Part shown: positions 1 through 6,895 of the stretch, in pieces | Position numbering within the stretch: position 1 is the stretch's first letter | Layout of the letters: every line of letters begins with the position of its first letter | DNA from: Ignavibacteriales bacterium | Lineage (GTDB): Bacteria; Bacteroidota; Ignavibacteria; UBA10030 | Length of the DNA stretch: 9,532 nucleotides | Assembly (NCBI GenBank): GCA_016207365.1 | Contig: JACQPU010000250.1 | Coordinates: 1 to 9,532, forward strand | Direction: 5' to 3' | Program-made: the position numbers and the translations under genes | Notes under the pieces: generated by a model | What the model was told of the DNA's origin: nothing | What the model saw: only the letters and a program-made list of their open reading frames with translations | Databases searched by the model: none

Positions 1-1767
1 CGGGGTTTGCCATTCAAGCGTCGTCGCACCCCAGGGGTTGTCTGAATCAACAAGTCGACCTTTTTTCATGCTCCAGAAGAAATTCACAATGAAAGGAATC
101 TGAAAAATTGCAAGGGCCCAGGCTGAAATGGACATGACTTCATTCCATTGCAAAACATTCTGAGCGTGGGCATACTGGGCGCCGCCATCATAGAGACGGC
201 GGGAAACTCCGGCAAGACCTTGAATCAGCATGGGGAAAAAGATGCCGTTCATGCACAGGAGCGATCCCCAGAAATGAATTTTTCCCAGACCTGTGTTCAT
301 CATACGACCGGTAACTTTGGGATACCAGTAATAGAGACCGGCAAAAAGGGCGAAAATCGTTCCGGGAGCGACGACGTAATGGAAATGGCCGATAACGTAG
401 TACGTATCGTGCAAATGGATGTCGGTGGGCGCCAGACCGAGCGGCAAGCCGGTTAGACCGCCGATGCCGAACATCGGAAGAAATGCGATGGCGAACAGCA
501 TCGGTACGGTGTAGCGGATCGATCCTCCCCACAATGAAATGATCAGCGCACTAAGAATGATCACCGACGGAATGGAGATGATCATCGTCGTTGTCTGGAA
601 AAAAGTACTGATAACCGTCCCCATGCCGGTCATAAACATGTGGTGGGCCCACACGATGAATGACATGAATCCGAGGAAAATGGCGGCATATACAAGGGAC
701 CGGTAGCCCCAGAGGGGCTTGCGTGTGTTATTCGCGATAACCTCTGCCACGATTCCCATTGCCGGAAGGACCAACACATACACTTCAGGATGGGCAAGGA
801 ACCAAAAGAGGTGCTGCCACAGGAGTGGACTTCCTCCTCCGGAGACGTCGAGCACTTGTCCGCTTACTACGAGGCCGCTTGGCAAAAAGAAGCTCGTCCC
901 CGCCAGACGGTCCATCAGCTGAAGGATTGCGGCTCCCTCGAGCGGCGGGAAGGCAAGGAGAAGGAGAAATGAAGTGATAAACTGCGCCCAAACGAAGAAC
1001 GGCAGGCGCATGAAGGTGAGTCCTTTCGCCCTCAGTTGAACAATGGTGACGATGAAATTGATGGAACCGAGAAGCGATGACGTAATGAGAAAAACCATTC
1101 CCAGCAGCCATACCGTCTGACCGGTTGTCGCAATATCCGCAAGCGGCGGGTATGACGTCCACCCAGAATTCGCTGCCCCGCCCGGGACGAAGAAGCTTGC
1201 GAGCATGACAACTCCACCGACGAAATATGACCAGTAGCTCACCATGTTCAGCTTCGGAAATGCCATATCCGGTGCTCCCACCTGGAGCGGAACAACGTAG
1301 TTGCCGAATCCACCAACTGCCAATGGAACGACCCCCAAGAAGACCATAATGGTGCCGTGCATTGCGCCAAAGGAATTGTACAACTCCGGCAGCATGATTC
1401 CTTCTGGGAAAAGAGTTTCATCGGACACCATGGACCACACCAACCATGCGATGCCGGCGAAGAGAAGTCCCATCAGAACCGTAAGCTTCTTCTTGCCGAT
1501 GAAACCGATACCAATGGCTGCCAAAGACACGAACGCAGGAAGCAACGCAAACCACTCACCCGGAATTCCCTTGGTCGGATAGGCAATTTGCCACCGCATC
1601 AGCATCATGAGCGTGAAGCCGAAGAAAAGAAAAAAGAGGCCCGTCATCATGTATTGGATGCCGATGACCTTGTGATCAAGGGAAAAAACGTACGTACGCC
1701 AGAATCCCGCGTGCTCTTCGTGATGAACAGCGGTGACTGCCGGTTTAGCTGCAGCTACTTGTTGCAC
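1..1767 (-). CDS. ctaD: Heme-copper oxidase subunit I, A-type (3' end beyond window)
   Basis: This is the catalytic subunit of a terminal cytochrome oxidase that reduces O2 to water and pumps protons across the cytoplasmic membrane. The 589 residues seen are nearly the full family length and end in the usual NPWGATTLEWQTP segment, so only a short tail is missing. Visible ligands are His137 and His463 (low-spin heme), His461 (high-spin heme), and His326, His375 and His376 (CuB). His326 and Tyr330 lie in AHPEVY, the cross-linked pair, and Glu328 there marks an A1-type enzyme. D-channel residues Asn156, Asp167 and Asn174 are present, as is the propionate Arg pair 523-524. The K-channel Lys is replaced by Ile404. 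The start is GTG at 1767, with AAGGAG six bases upstream; no ATG occurs before residue 40. It is the last operon gene in the window, 26 bases after the cupredoxin. Subunit II, with the CuA site if there is one, is not visible, so caa3-like versus aa3-like cannot be decided. Confidence 0.95.
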   Translation of the reverse strand, partial: MQQVAAAKPAVTAVHHEEHAGFWRTYVFSLDHKVIGIQYMMTGLFFLFFGFTLMMLMRWQIAYPTKGIPGEWFALLPAFVSLAAIGIGFIGKKKLTVLMGLLFAGIAWLVWSMVSDETLFPEGIMLPELYNSFGAMHGTIMVFLGVVPLAVGGFGNYVVPLQVGAPDMAFPKLNMVSYWSYFVGGVVMLASFFVPGGAANSGWTSYPPLADIATTGQTVWLLGMVFLITSSLLGSINFIVTIVQLRAKGLTFMRLPFFVWAQFITSFLLLLAFPPLEGAAILQLMDRLAGTSFFLPSGLVVSGQVLDVSGGGSPLLWQHLFWFLAHPEVYVLVLPAMGIVAEVIANNTRKPLWGYRSLVYAAIFLGFMSFIVWAHHMFMTGMGTVISTFFQTTTMIISIPSVIILSALIISLWGGSIRYTVPMLFAIAFLPMFGIGGLTGLPLGLAPTDIHLHDTYYVIGHFHYVVAPGTIFALFAGLYYWYPKVTGRMMNTGLGKIHFWGSLLCMNGIFFPMLIQGLAGVSRRLYDGGAQYAHAQNVLQWNEVMSISAWALAIFQIPFIVNFFWSMKKGRLVDSDNPWGATTLEWQTP

Positions 1768-1773
1768 GGTGGA

Positions 1774-1779
1774 CTCCTT
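1774..1779 (-). promoter_or_regulatory. Ribosome binding site of the oxidase subunit I gene
   Basis: On the minus strand AAGGAG lies six bases before a GTG codon at 1767-1765. This fixes the non-ATG start, since the reading frame has no ATG before residue 40, which already lies in the first membrane helix. The same AAGGAG plus six-base geometry precedes the cupredoxin and Rieske genes. Confidence 0.8.
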
Positions 1780-1793
1780 GATGGTGTCGGGGC

Positions 1794-2480
1794 TTAGTTA
1801 GGATACTTGAAGTCTGCCGTGGCTTTGCCGGTTGCCGGAACAGAGACTTTCATCGTTTTGGTTCCGTACTTCTCATGCCAGACTTCGACCGTGTATTCGC
1901 CGGCAGGAACATTCTTAAGCGTGAAGGCGCCATTGTCATCAGTAACAGCAAAGAACGGGTGATCGAAAACTCCGATATATGCTCCCATCCATGAATGCAC
2001 ATCACACTTGACGCGGAAGGTTTCGACTTTTTCAAACCTCCTCGTCAGTTTGTGCCCCTTGATCGGCTGACCGGCATTGAACGGAGGATTCTTTTCGGAC
2101 AGCGTATGGACATTGTGCAGCGTATTGTCGCTGTTGCGGATCTCGACCTGCTGTCCGGTCTGGACGCCAAGGACATGAGGAATATAGACACATCCCTCCT
2201 GATCGAAGAGCGCCTTTTCGTTTGGGGCGGAGTACTTTCCGCTCACCGGCCCTTTGATGTAGACAAGGACGTTTTTGAGTGTTCCGTTCTTGTTGACGAC
2301 CACTTCCTCGCTGAGGACAGGCGTCTTATGGGCGGCGCGGCAGAACCGGTCGGCGTCCATCCGCAGGCGCGGCATTTGTGGAGCGGTTCCGGCAAAGGAA
2401 ACCTTTCCGGTAACATCCCCAGCGAGGAGGATTCCTGCTGAGATAAGCGTAAGCATCACTATACGCATGAGCGTTCCCAT
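1794..2480 (-). CDS. Exported amicyanin-like cupredoxin with C-terminal carboxypeptidase-regulatory-like domain
   Basis: This 228-residue protein is probably a periplasmic copper protein that could pass electrons between the multiheme cytochrome and the oxidase. Residues 1-20 form a signal peptide (short charged start, hydrophobic 7-20, likely cleavage near residue 21). Residues 110-172 resemble amicyanin: NSDNTLHNVH supplies His122, and CDVHSWM supplies Cys159, His162 and Met165. The C-x2-H-x2-M spacing is that of amicyanin and is shorter than the plastocyanin loop. Residues 174-228 (from HPFFAVTDDNG) look like a carboxypeptidase-regulatory-type beta sandwich. An N-terminal Cys47-x3-His51 pair and Cys97 are also present and could hold a second metal or a disulfide. 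The ATG at 2480 has AAGGAG six bases upstream; the in-frame ATG at 2468 has none. It sits 26 bases from both neighbours. Copper binding and the redox role are inferred from motif and position. Confidence 0.85.
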   Translation of the reverse strand: MGTLMRIVMLTLISAGILLAGDVTGKVSFAGTAPQMPRLRMDADRFCRAAHKTPVLSEEVVVNKNGTLKNVLVYIKGPVSGKYSAPNEKALFDQEGCVYIPHVLGVQTGQQVEIRNSDNTLHNVHTLSEKNPPFNAGQPIKGHKLTRRFEKVETFRVKCDVHSWMGAYIGVFDHPFFAVTDDNGAFTLKNVPAGEYTVEVWHEKYGTKTMKVSVPATGKATADFKYPN

Positions 2481-2486
2481 ACATTA

Positions 2487-2492
2487 CTCCTT
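2487..2492 (-). promoter_or_regulatory. Ribosome binding site of the cupredoxin gene
   Basis: AAGGAG on the minus strand, six bases before the ATG at 2480. It selects that start over the in-frame ATG at 2468, and over an out-of-frame ATG that starts at 2484. Confidence 0.75.
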
Positions 2493-2506
2493 CGAGTAGG
2501 TGAACA

Positions 2507-5143
2507 TCATTGTTGTTTTCGTCGTCCAAGATTCCAAATATGCGTGGACAGCGCCTTCGCTTGCTCCCGAACATCACCTCCGAGGGTTTCCTGGTCAGGA
2601 GCCTCACCTTCATAGAAGAAGGTCGGCATTCGTGTACCTGGTTGAAGTTTTTGTGGATCGATAATCCAGTCGACGATCCACTCCGGTTTCAATCGCTTGT
2701 ACGCCAGACCCAGATCCGGCGCAAGGTCGGATGCCGAGAGTTCTGAGAGGTCAGCCGAGCCCGTAGGATGACATTTGGCACACTGATAAAGCTCGAACAA
2801 TTTCCTCCCCGGAGCGATGTACTTGGCATCAACCCGCGTCGCTGCGTATTCACGCAATTCAAAATCCTGTTTTGACATCGCAAGAAAATATTTCTGGATG
2901 ACGCCTATCTCATCCTCACTGAACTGGAATGTCGGCATCCGTAGCTTGAGCCATGGACGGATCGTTGTCGGATTCTTCAGAAACGCGTACAGCCATTGCT
3001 CCTGCACTTTTGCACCCTGCGTTTCGGGTAACGGCGGAGGTCCAAGTCCGGGATCCTCGTAAAGGACACGAACGAAACCGCCCCGCTCCTCAACGTCGTG
3101 GCACTGGATGCAATTGTAGTGAACGCTCAGCTTTCGTCCCGCTTCCAGGTCCTTCACATGCTTTGTGTAGAGGCGCTGATGCGGTGCGAGCGGAACATCG
3201 CGCGTCATGCTGACAAGAAAAGAACGGATGAGTTTAATCTCTTCATCATTGAAGGAGAAGACAGGCATTTTTTGCACGATCCGTTCCGTTGCGTAGAGTC
3301 TGGCATTCTTGAGTTTTCCGTAGACCCATCCGGACCATGTGTGCTTTACGGCTATTGTGCCGTCTGCATTCTGCTGAAAATCGATCTCGGAATTCCGGGG
3401 GAGTTCATGGATGTTGCCAAAATCCATTTGTTCCACTTTCTTCCTACCGAAATCCGACAAGTTGACACTTACTTTCCCCTCACGCTCCATCCCTTTGATC
3501 TCATGACATCCCGCGCAACCGTACCCGCGTATGAGGGCATCCCCGCGACGGATCTTCATTGCGTTCTCCACTTCGAGCGAAACCGAGGGAAGCGCGCGCT
3601 GATCTTTAAGCGACATAAGATACGCGGCCAAATGCCTGGCCTCATCTTCCGTCAATCTGAGACTCGGCATGCGTGTCGTCGGATTGAAATGACGGGGGTC
3701 TCGCACCCAGTCAAACAGCCAATCAGGATTTACCTTGCTGCCTACCCGTGTCAATTCCGGTGCAATGTCATAGCTTGTTCCCCGCTCGTCGCGGACAACC
3801 GTGTTCTGGCCGACCACGTGGCAAGCTTGACAACCCACGCTCTCGAACAGCTCCCTGCCTCGTTGCGGGCTTCCACCCCGATACGATCCTTGGACTGCAA
3901 CAGGCGTATAGTTTGACTGTTTTCCAATGGAAACAAGATAGGCCGTAATGGCTTCAGCTTCCTCATCCGGAAAGCCGAAATTGGGCATCCGTGTGTGCGG
4001 ATTGTACTCGCGGGGATTCCTGAGCCAGCGATAGATCCATTCAGGATTCGTCTTCCCGGTAAGGGCGTTCAGGCTTGGCCCAATCTTTGGGGCGTCGCTG
4101 TACCCCTTGATCTCGTGGCATCCAAAACAACCCGACTCAAGCACAAGCTGTTTCGCTTTTGTGAACGGCTTCGCATGCTTAAGGACGGACTCCTCTAAGT
4201 GACACGAGTTGCAGGTCGCGTAAATCTCTACTCCTTTAAGAATCGGCGTTTCCCAGTAATGGTCCTCGTCGCCGTGCGCATAACCCTTCGTCAGAGCTGG
4301 GCCCTGACCTCTGTGGCACGGAGTACAGCCGAACGATTCCGGATTATGAACGGTAAGAAGTTCAGGAAGCGGATGTTTTGTGAACGGCTGGGGAGCATCC
4401 GCCATGGTGTCTTCAGCCCACCCAAGATGACAGGTCTGGCAGCGGTCAATTCGCGCCTTCACTTCGCTGAAAGGCGTGTATTCAAAATCCGGTAGCATCA
4501 CCTGTCCGATTTCGAGCGGCGCCTCCTGAGCTTTCTGAAGTTTCAGATCATAGCTGCTCGCGCGGGCGTAGAGCGCGCGAGCATCTGCGTGTGCTTTTTG
4601 AAGAGCATCAACATACCGATTGATCACCGAATCCAGGCCCGAAATCCGCGCGTTCAACTCCTCCATCTGCCGTGCATACAGCGCGATATCCGCATCATGG
4701 CGATCCACTTCCCGTCTGAGGTCTGACACATCCGCGCCCTTGAGGGATGCCTTTTGATACTGATAATACGCCGCGTCCGACCGACTACGCGCAAATCTCC
4801 ATTCTCGTGTTGCGACGTCCAGATCCTTTAACAAGGCATTTTTCCTGCCGACGGCTTCGCGGTATTCATGTGCCTGAAGAGCATCCTGGGCCTCGCGCAC
4901 CGTTCTCTGGAGGTCGGCAACATCGGCAGAGTCGATATCATTCAACTCGGCTTGCTTGAGCGAATCAAGGCGCGCGTACAGCGTCCGATAGTATGCTTCC
5001 TGATACTCTTTCCACGGCCTACGGATCTTTACTTCATCCCACACAGCCCACACCGTGCCAAGGAACAACAACGTGCTAAAGGCCACGTAAAACGTGGCAT
5101 AGCTGCGTTGTTCGACCGGAATTTGAGCACGTTGCTCAAGCAT
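2507..5143 (-). CDS. Membrane-anchored octaheme c-type cytochrome of the reductase-oxidase operon
   Basis: This 878-residue protein is the likely electron acceptor of the Rieske/cytochrome b complex, in the place of cytochrome c1 or f. One uncleaved helix (about 15-36, AFSTLLFLGTVWAVW core) anchors it with the rest outside the membrane. Residues about 40-208 are charged and Ala/Leu/Gln rich and probably form helical coiled coil. Eight CxxCH motifs begin at residues 235, 273, 311, 339, 438, 543, 678 and 788. The first three are closely spaced in a His-rich segment, suggesting bis-His hemes. The last five belong to repeated monoheme class I-like domains, each followed by an (E/D)WxxxWxxxP-like helix and an RMP or KMP element whose Met is the likely distal ligand (near 386, 492, 626, 736 and 839). 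The start is ATG at 5143, with AAAGGAG eight bases upstream; an in-frame GTG at 5152 overlaps that site. I know no standard gene name for it. Confidence 0.93.
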   Translation of the reverse strand: MLEQRAQIPVEQRSYATFYVAFSTLLFLGTVWAVWDEVKIRRPWKEYQEAYYRTLYARLDSLKQAELNDIDSADVADLQRTVREAQDALQAHEYREAVGRKNALLKDLDVATREWRFARSRSDAAYYQYQKASLKGADVSDLRREVDRHDADIALYARQMEELNARISGLDSVINRYVDALQKAHADARALYARASSYDLKLQKAQEAPLEIGQVMLPDFEYTPFSEVKARIDRCQTCHLGWAEDTMADAPQPFTKHPLPELLTVHNPESFGCTPCHRGQGPALTKGYAHGDEDHYWETPILKGVEIYATCNSCHLEESVLKHAKPFTKAKQLVLESGCFGCHEIKGYSDAPKIGPSLNALTGKTNPEWIYRWLRNPREYNPHTRMPNFGFPDEEAEAITAYLVSIGKQSNYTPVAVQGSYRGGSPQRGRELFESVGCQACHVVGQNTVVRDERGTSYDIAPELTRVGSKVNPDWLFDWVRDPRHFNPTTRMPSLRLTEDEARHLAAYLMSLKDQRALPSVSLEVENAMKIRRGDALIRGYGCAGCHEIKGMEREGKVSVNLSDFGRKKVEQMDFGNIHELPRNSEIDFQQNADGTIAVKHTWSGWVYGKLKNARLYATERIVQKMPVFSFNDEEIKLIRSFLVSMTRDVPLAPHQRLYTKHVKDLEAGRKLSVHYNCIQCHDVEERGGFVRVLYEDPGLGPPPLPETQGAKVQEQWLYAFLKNPTTIRPWLKLRMPTFQFSEDEIGVIQKYFLAMSKQDFELREYAATRVDAKYIAPGRKLFELYQCAKCHPTGSADLSELSASDLAPDLGLAYKRLKPEWIVDWIIDPQKLQPGTRMPTFFYEGEAPDQETLGGDVREQAKALSTHIWNLGRRKQQ

Positions 5144-5151
5144 CTGGGACA

Positions 5152-5158
5152 CTCCTTT
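5152..5158 (-). promoter_or_regulatory. Ribosome binding site of the octaheme cytochrome gene
   Basis: AAAGGAG on the minus strand, eight bases before the ATG at 5143. It overlaps an upstream in-frame GTG (5152-5150), which therefore cannot be the start. The protein thus begins MLEQRAQ rather than three residues earlier. Confidence 0.8.
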
Positions 5159-5179
5159 GAGCGTACAAACGGGATATTG

Positions 5180-6082
5180 TCAGATATTGAACCACGGGGT
5201 CACCCACACATACTTCACAGGATTCATTCCAAGAAATGTGGGCGCAAGGCGCAGGATGATCTTGATAACCACCCCTCCCATCGTGAGAAGGAGAAACGAC
5301 ACAATTGCATACCTCACAAGACCGAGTTTCTGCATAAGATCGGTGTTCCGCTTCAGGATCCAGTACACGGGCCCGATGGAATAGTAACCGAGGACAACCA
5401 CGGCGCCGAAAATCATTGCGACAGGATTAATGGAGTTGTCTGGCAACCGGGTCGGAATATTCAGGACCTCCGAGAGGTCAACGTTCGTCAGAACGGCGAC
5501 GTAATGAGGATCCCACCGTTCCCAGGGCCAGAAGAAATTCCACCCCGGTCCGCGCATGAAGGTCCCGAGGACAATCAAGGACACCCAAAGGACGAGGAAG
5601 CCGAATGAGTATACAAGAATCGCAAATTTACGCTCTTTGAACGTGTAGTACCCATTTCCTTTGGGATTGATGTCAACATACGGGACCGCCATCAGGCCGA
5701 CGATAATGAGGGTCGGAAGAACAACACCTGCGATCCAGGGATCGAAATACACAAGGAGTTCCTGCAGGCCAAGAAAATACCATGGAGCTTTTGACGGGTT
5801 AGGGGTGAGCGCACGGTTTGCGGCCTCCTCAAGAGGCGCATCCAGGAAAACCGACCAGAAAACTAAAATTGCCATGACCGCAATCGTCGCCAAGAATTCC
5901 ACCCTCACGAGGTACGGCCAGACCTGGACTTTATCATCCATGGTCGCCTCAACGGGACGATCAAGCAAATCGTTCTTCCGCGCCTTGGTCCATGCAAGCC
6001 AGGAAAAGAAAATTGCCCCGACCAGAAGGAGGCCAATCGGAATATTGTCGGGCTTCGAGATGATTTCCAAAAACTGTTGCAT
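5180..6082 (-). CDS. petD: Cytochrome b C-terminal (subunit IV-like) protein, extended form
   Basis: This 300-residue integral membrane protein supplies the C-terminal half of cytochrome b in a split b6f-like quinol oxidising complex and completes the Qo site. Hydrophobic segments lie at about 14-32, 60-80, 116-135, 153-174, 218-242 and 257-278, so about six helices, against three in the roughly 160-residue chloroplast subunit IV. The Qo motif region reads KAPWYFLGLQEL, with APWY at 99-102 where PEWY is usual, so the catalytic Glu is absent. After helix four comes an aromatic segment (WNFFWPWERWDPH, 181-193), followed by two extra helices. It starts 24 bases after the cytochrome b6-type gene, with only a weak GGGAAA site, so translational coupling is plausible. 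Membership of the cytochrome b C-terminal family is clear; the symbol follows the b6f convention and is approximate. Confidence 0.88.
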   Translation of the reverse strand: MQQFLEIISKPDNIPIGLLLVGAIFFSWLAWTKARKNDLLDRPVEATMDDKVQVWPYLVRVEFLATIAVMAILVFWSVFLDAPLEEAANRALTPNPSKAPWYFLGLQELLVYFDPWIAGVVLPTLIIVGLMAVPYVDINPKGNGYYTFKERKFAILVYSFGFLVLWVSLIVLGTFMRGPGWNFFWPWERWDPHYVAVLTNVDLSEVLNIPTRLPDNSINPVAMIFGAVVVLGYYSIGPVYWILKRNTDLMQKLGLVRYAIVSFLLLTMGGVVIKIILRLAPTFLGMNPVKYVWVTPWFNI

Positions 6083-6106
6083 GGTTTCCCGGTGTGGTTA
6101 TAACCG

Positions 6107-6880
6107 CTAGAAATTCTTTTTTGATTCTGGTCCGGAAATGCCCCCATCCTTGCGGACACGCCAGAAATGCACGGCCATGAAGATCACTGCAATGAGCGGA
6201 AGAAAAATGCAATGGCCGACATAGAAGCGAAGGAGTGTGGGGGGGGCCACCTCCGTGCCGCCAAGGAGGACAAAACGGACATCATTGTCGATCCGCATGC
6301 CAAGCTCCGCACCGAAGGGCCCTTCATGCCCCAAGAGAGGCGTGGCCCGGGCCATGTTCGTCCCCACAGTAACGGCCCAGATCGCAAGCTGATCCCAGGG
6401 GAGCAGGTATCCGGAAAAGCTCAGAAGCAGTGTGAGAACAAGAAGAATAACCCCAACGACCCAATTAAACTGCCGCGGGGGTTTGTAGGAACCGGTGAGG
6501 AAGACCCTGAACATGTGCAACATAACAGTTAACACCATCGCGTGCGCCGCCCACCGATGCATGTTCCGCATGAGGGGCCCGAACGGAACATCGTTCATAA
6601 GGTATTTCATATCCTCATAGGCATACTGCGCTGTCGGCCGATAATAGAACATGAGGATCACGCCCGTGATCGTGAGAACGAGAAACAAGAGGAACGTGAT
6701 TCCACCCATTCCCCATGTAAACCCGATGTTCGTCGCATGACGGGGAACACGAACAGGGTGAAGATGAAGGAAGACGTTATCGACAATTTGGAGAGCCCTG
6801 TTACGCTGGGTGTCCTGGTACGAATGACGGAACACCGACTTATACAGATCCGTCTTTCTGAACTTCTCCATTAATGCCAT
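6107..6880 (-). CDS. petB: Cytochrome b6-type N-terminal cytochrome b
   Basis: This 257-residue protein carries the two b hemes that take quinol electrons across the membrane. Four helices lie at about 55-79, 105-128, 138-160 and 215-240. The heme ligands are His108 and His122 (MHRWAAH, MLHMFRVF) and His223 and His238 (RFYVGH, MAVHFW). The second pair is 15 residues apart, as in cytochrome b6, whereas bc1-type proteins usually have 13 or 14. The GYLLPWDQ motif (157-164) and the RKDGGISGP end (243-251) are also b6-like. Gly replaces the Cys that binds heme c(i) in b6f: the protein reads WGMGGIT where b6 reads YCLGGIT. Its ATG at 6880 is 15 bases after the Rieske stop and has only AGGA, eight bases upstream; an ATG three codons in is a weaker alternative. 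The symbol is assigned by family. Confidence 0.95.
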   Translation of the reverse strand: MALMEKFRKTDLYKSVFRHSYQDTQRNRALQIVDNVFLHLHPVRVPRHATNIGFTWGMGGITFLLFLVLTITGVILMFYYRPTAQYAYEDMKYLMNDVPFGPLMRNMHRWAAHAMVLTVMLHMFRVFLTGSYKPPRQFNWVVGVILLVLTLLLSFSGYLLPWDQLAIWAVTVGTNMARATPLLGHEGPFGAELGMRIDNDVRFVLLGGTEVAPPTLLRFYVGHCIFLPLIAVIFMAVHFWRVRKDGGISGPESKKNF

Positions 6881-6895
6881 GATTGCAATCCTGTT

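Noticed and set aside
1..1767. cbb3-type or nitric oxide reductase instead of A-type oxidase
   Set aside because: The HPEVY His-Tyr pair, D-channel Asp and Asn residues, HLHDTYY and the RR propionate pair are A-type signatures not found together in cbb3 or NO reductases.
3098..3916. Plus-strand open frame of 272 codons opposite the octaheme cytochrome
   Set aside because: It has no recognisable domain or good ribosome site and lies fully antisense to a strongly conserved heme protein; it is a frame shadow.
5144..5152. GTG at 5152 as the start of the octaheme cytochrome
   Set aside because: It overlaps the AAAGGAG ribosome binding site; the ATG at 5143 has ideal eight-base spacing.
4868..5608. 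Plus-strand open frame of 246 codons spanning two minus-strand genes
   Set aside because: It crosses the junction of the subunit IV and octaheme genes on the opposite strand, and its composition (His, Arg, Pro rich) is typical of antisense reading.
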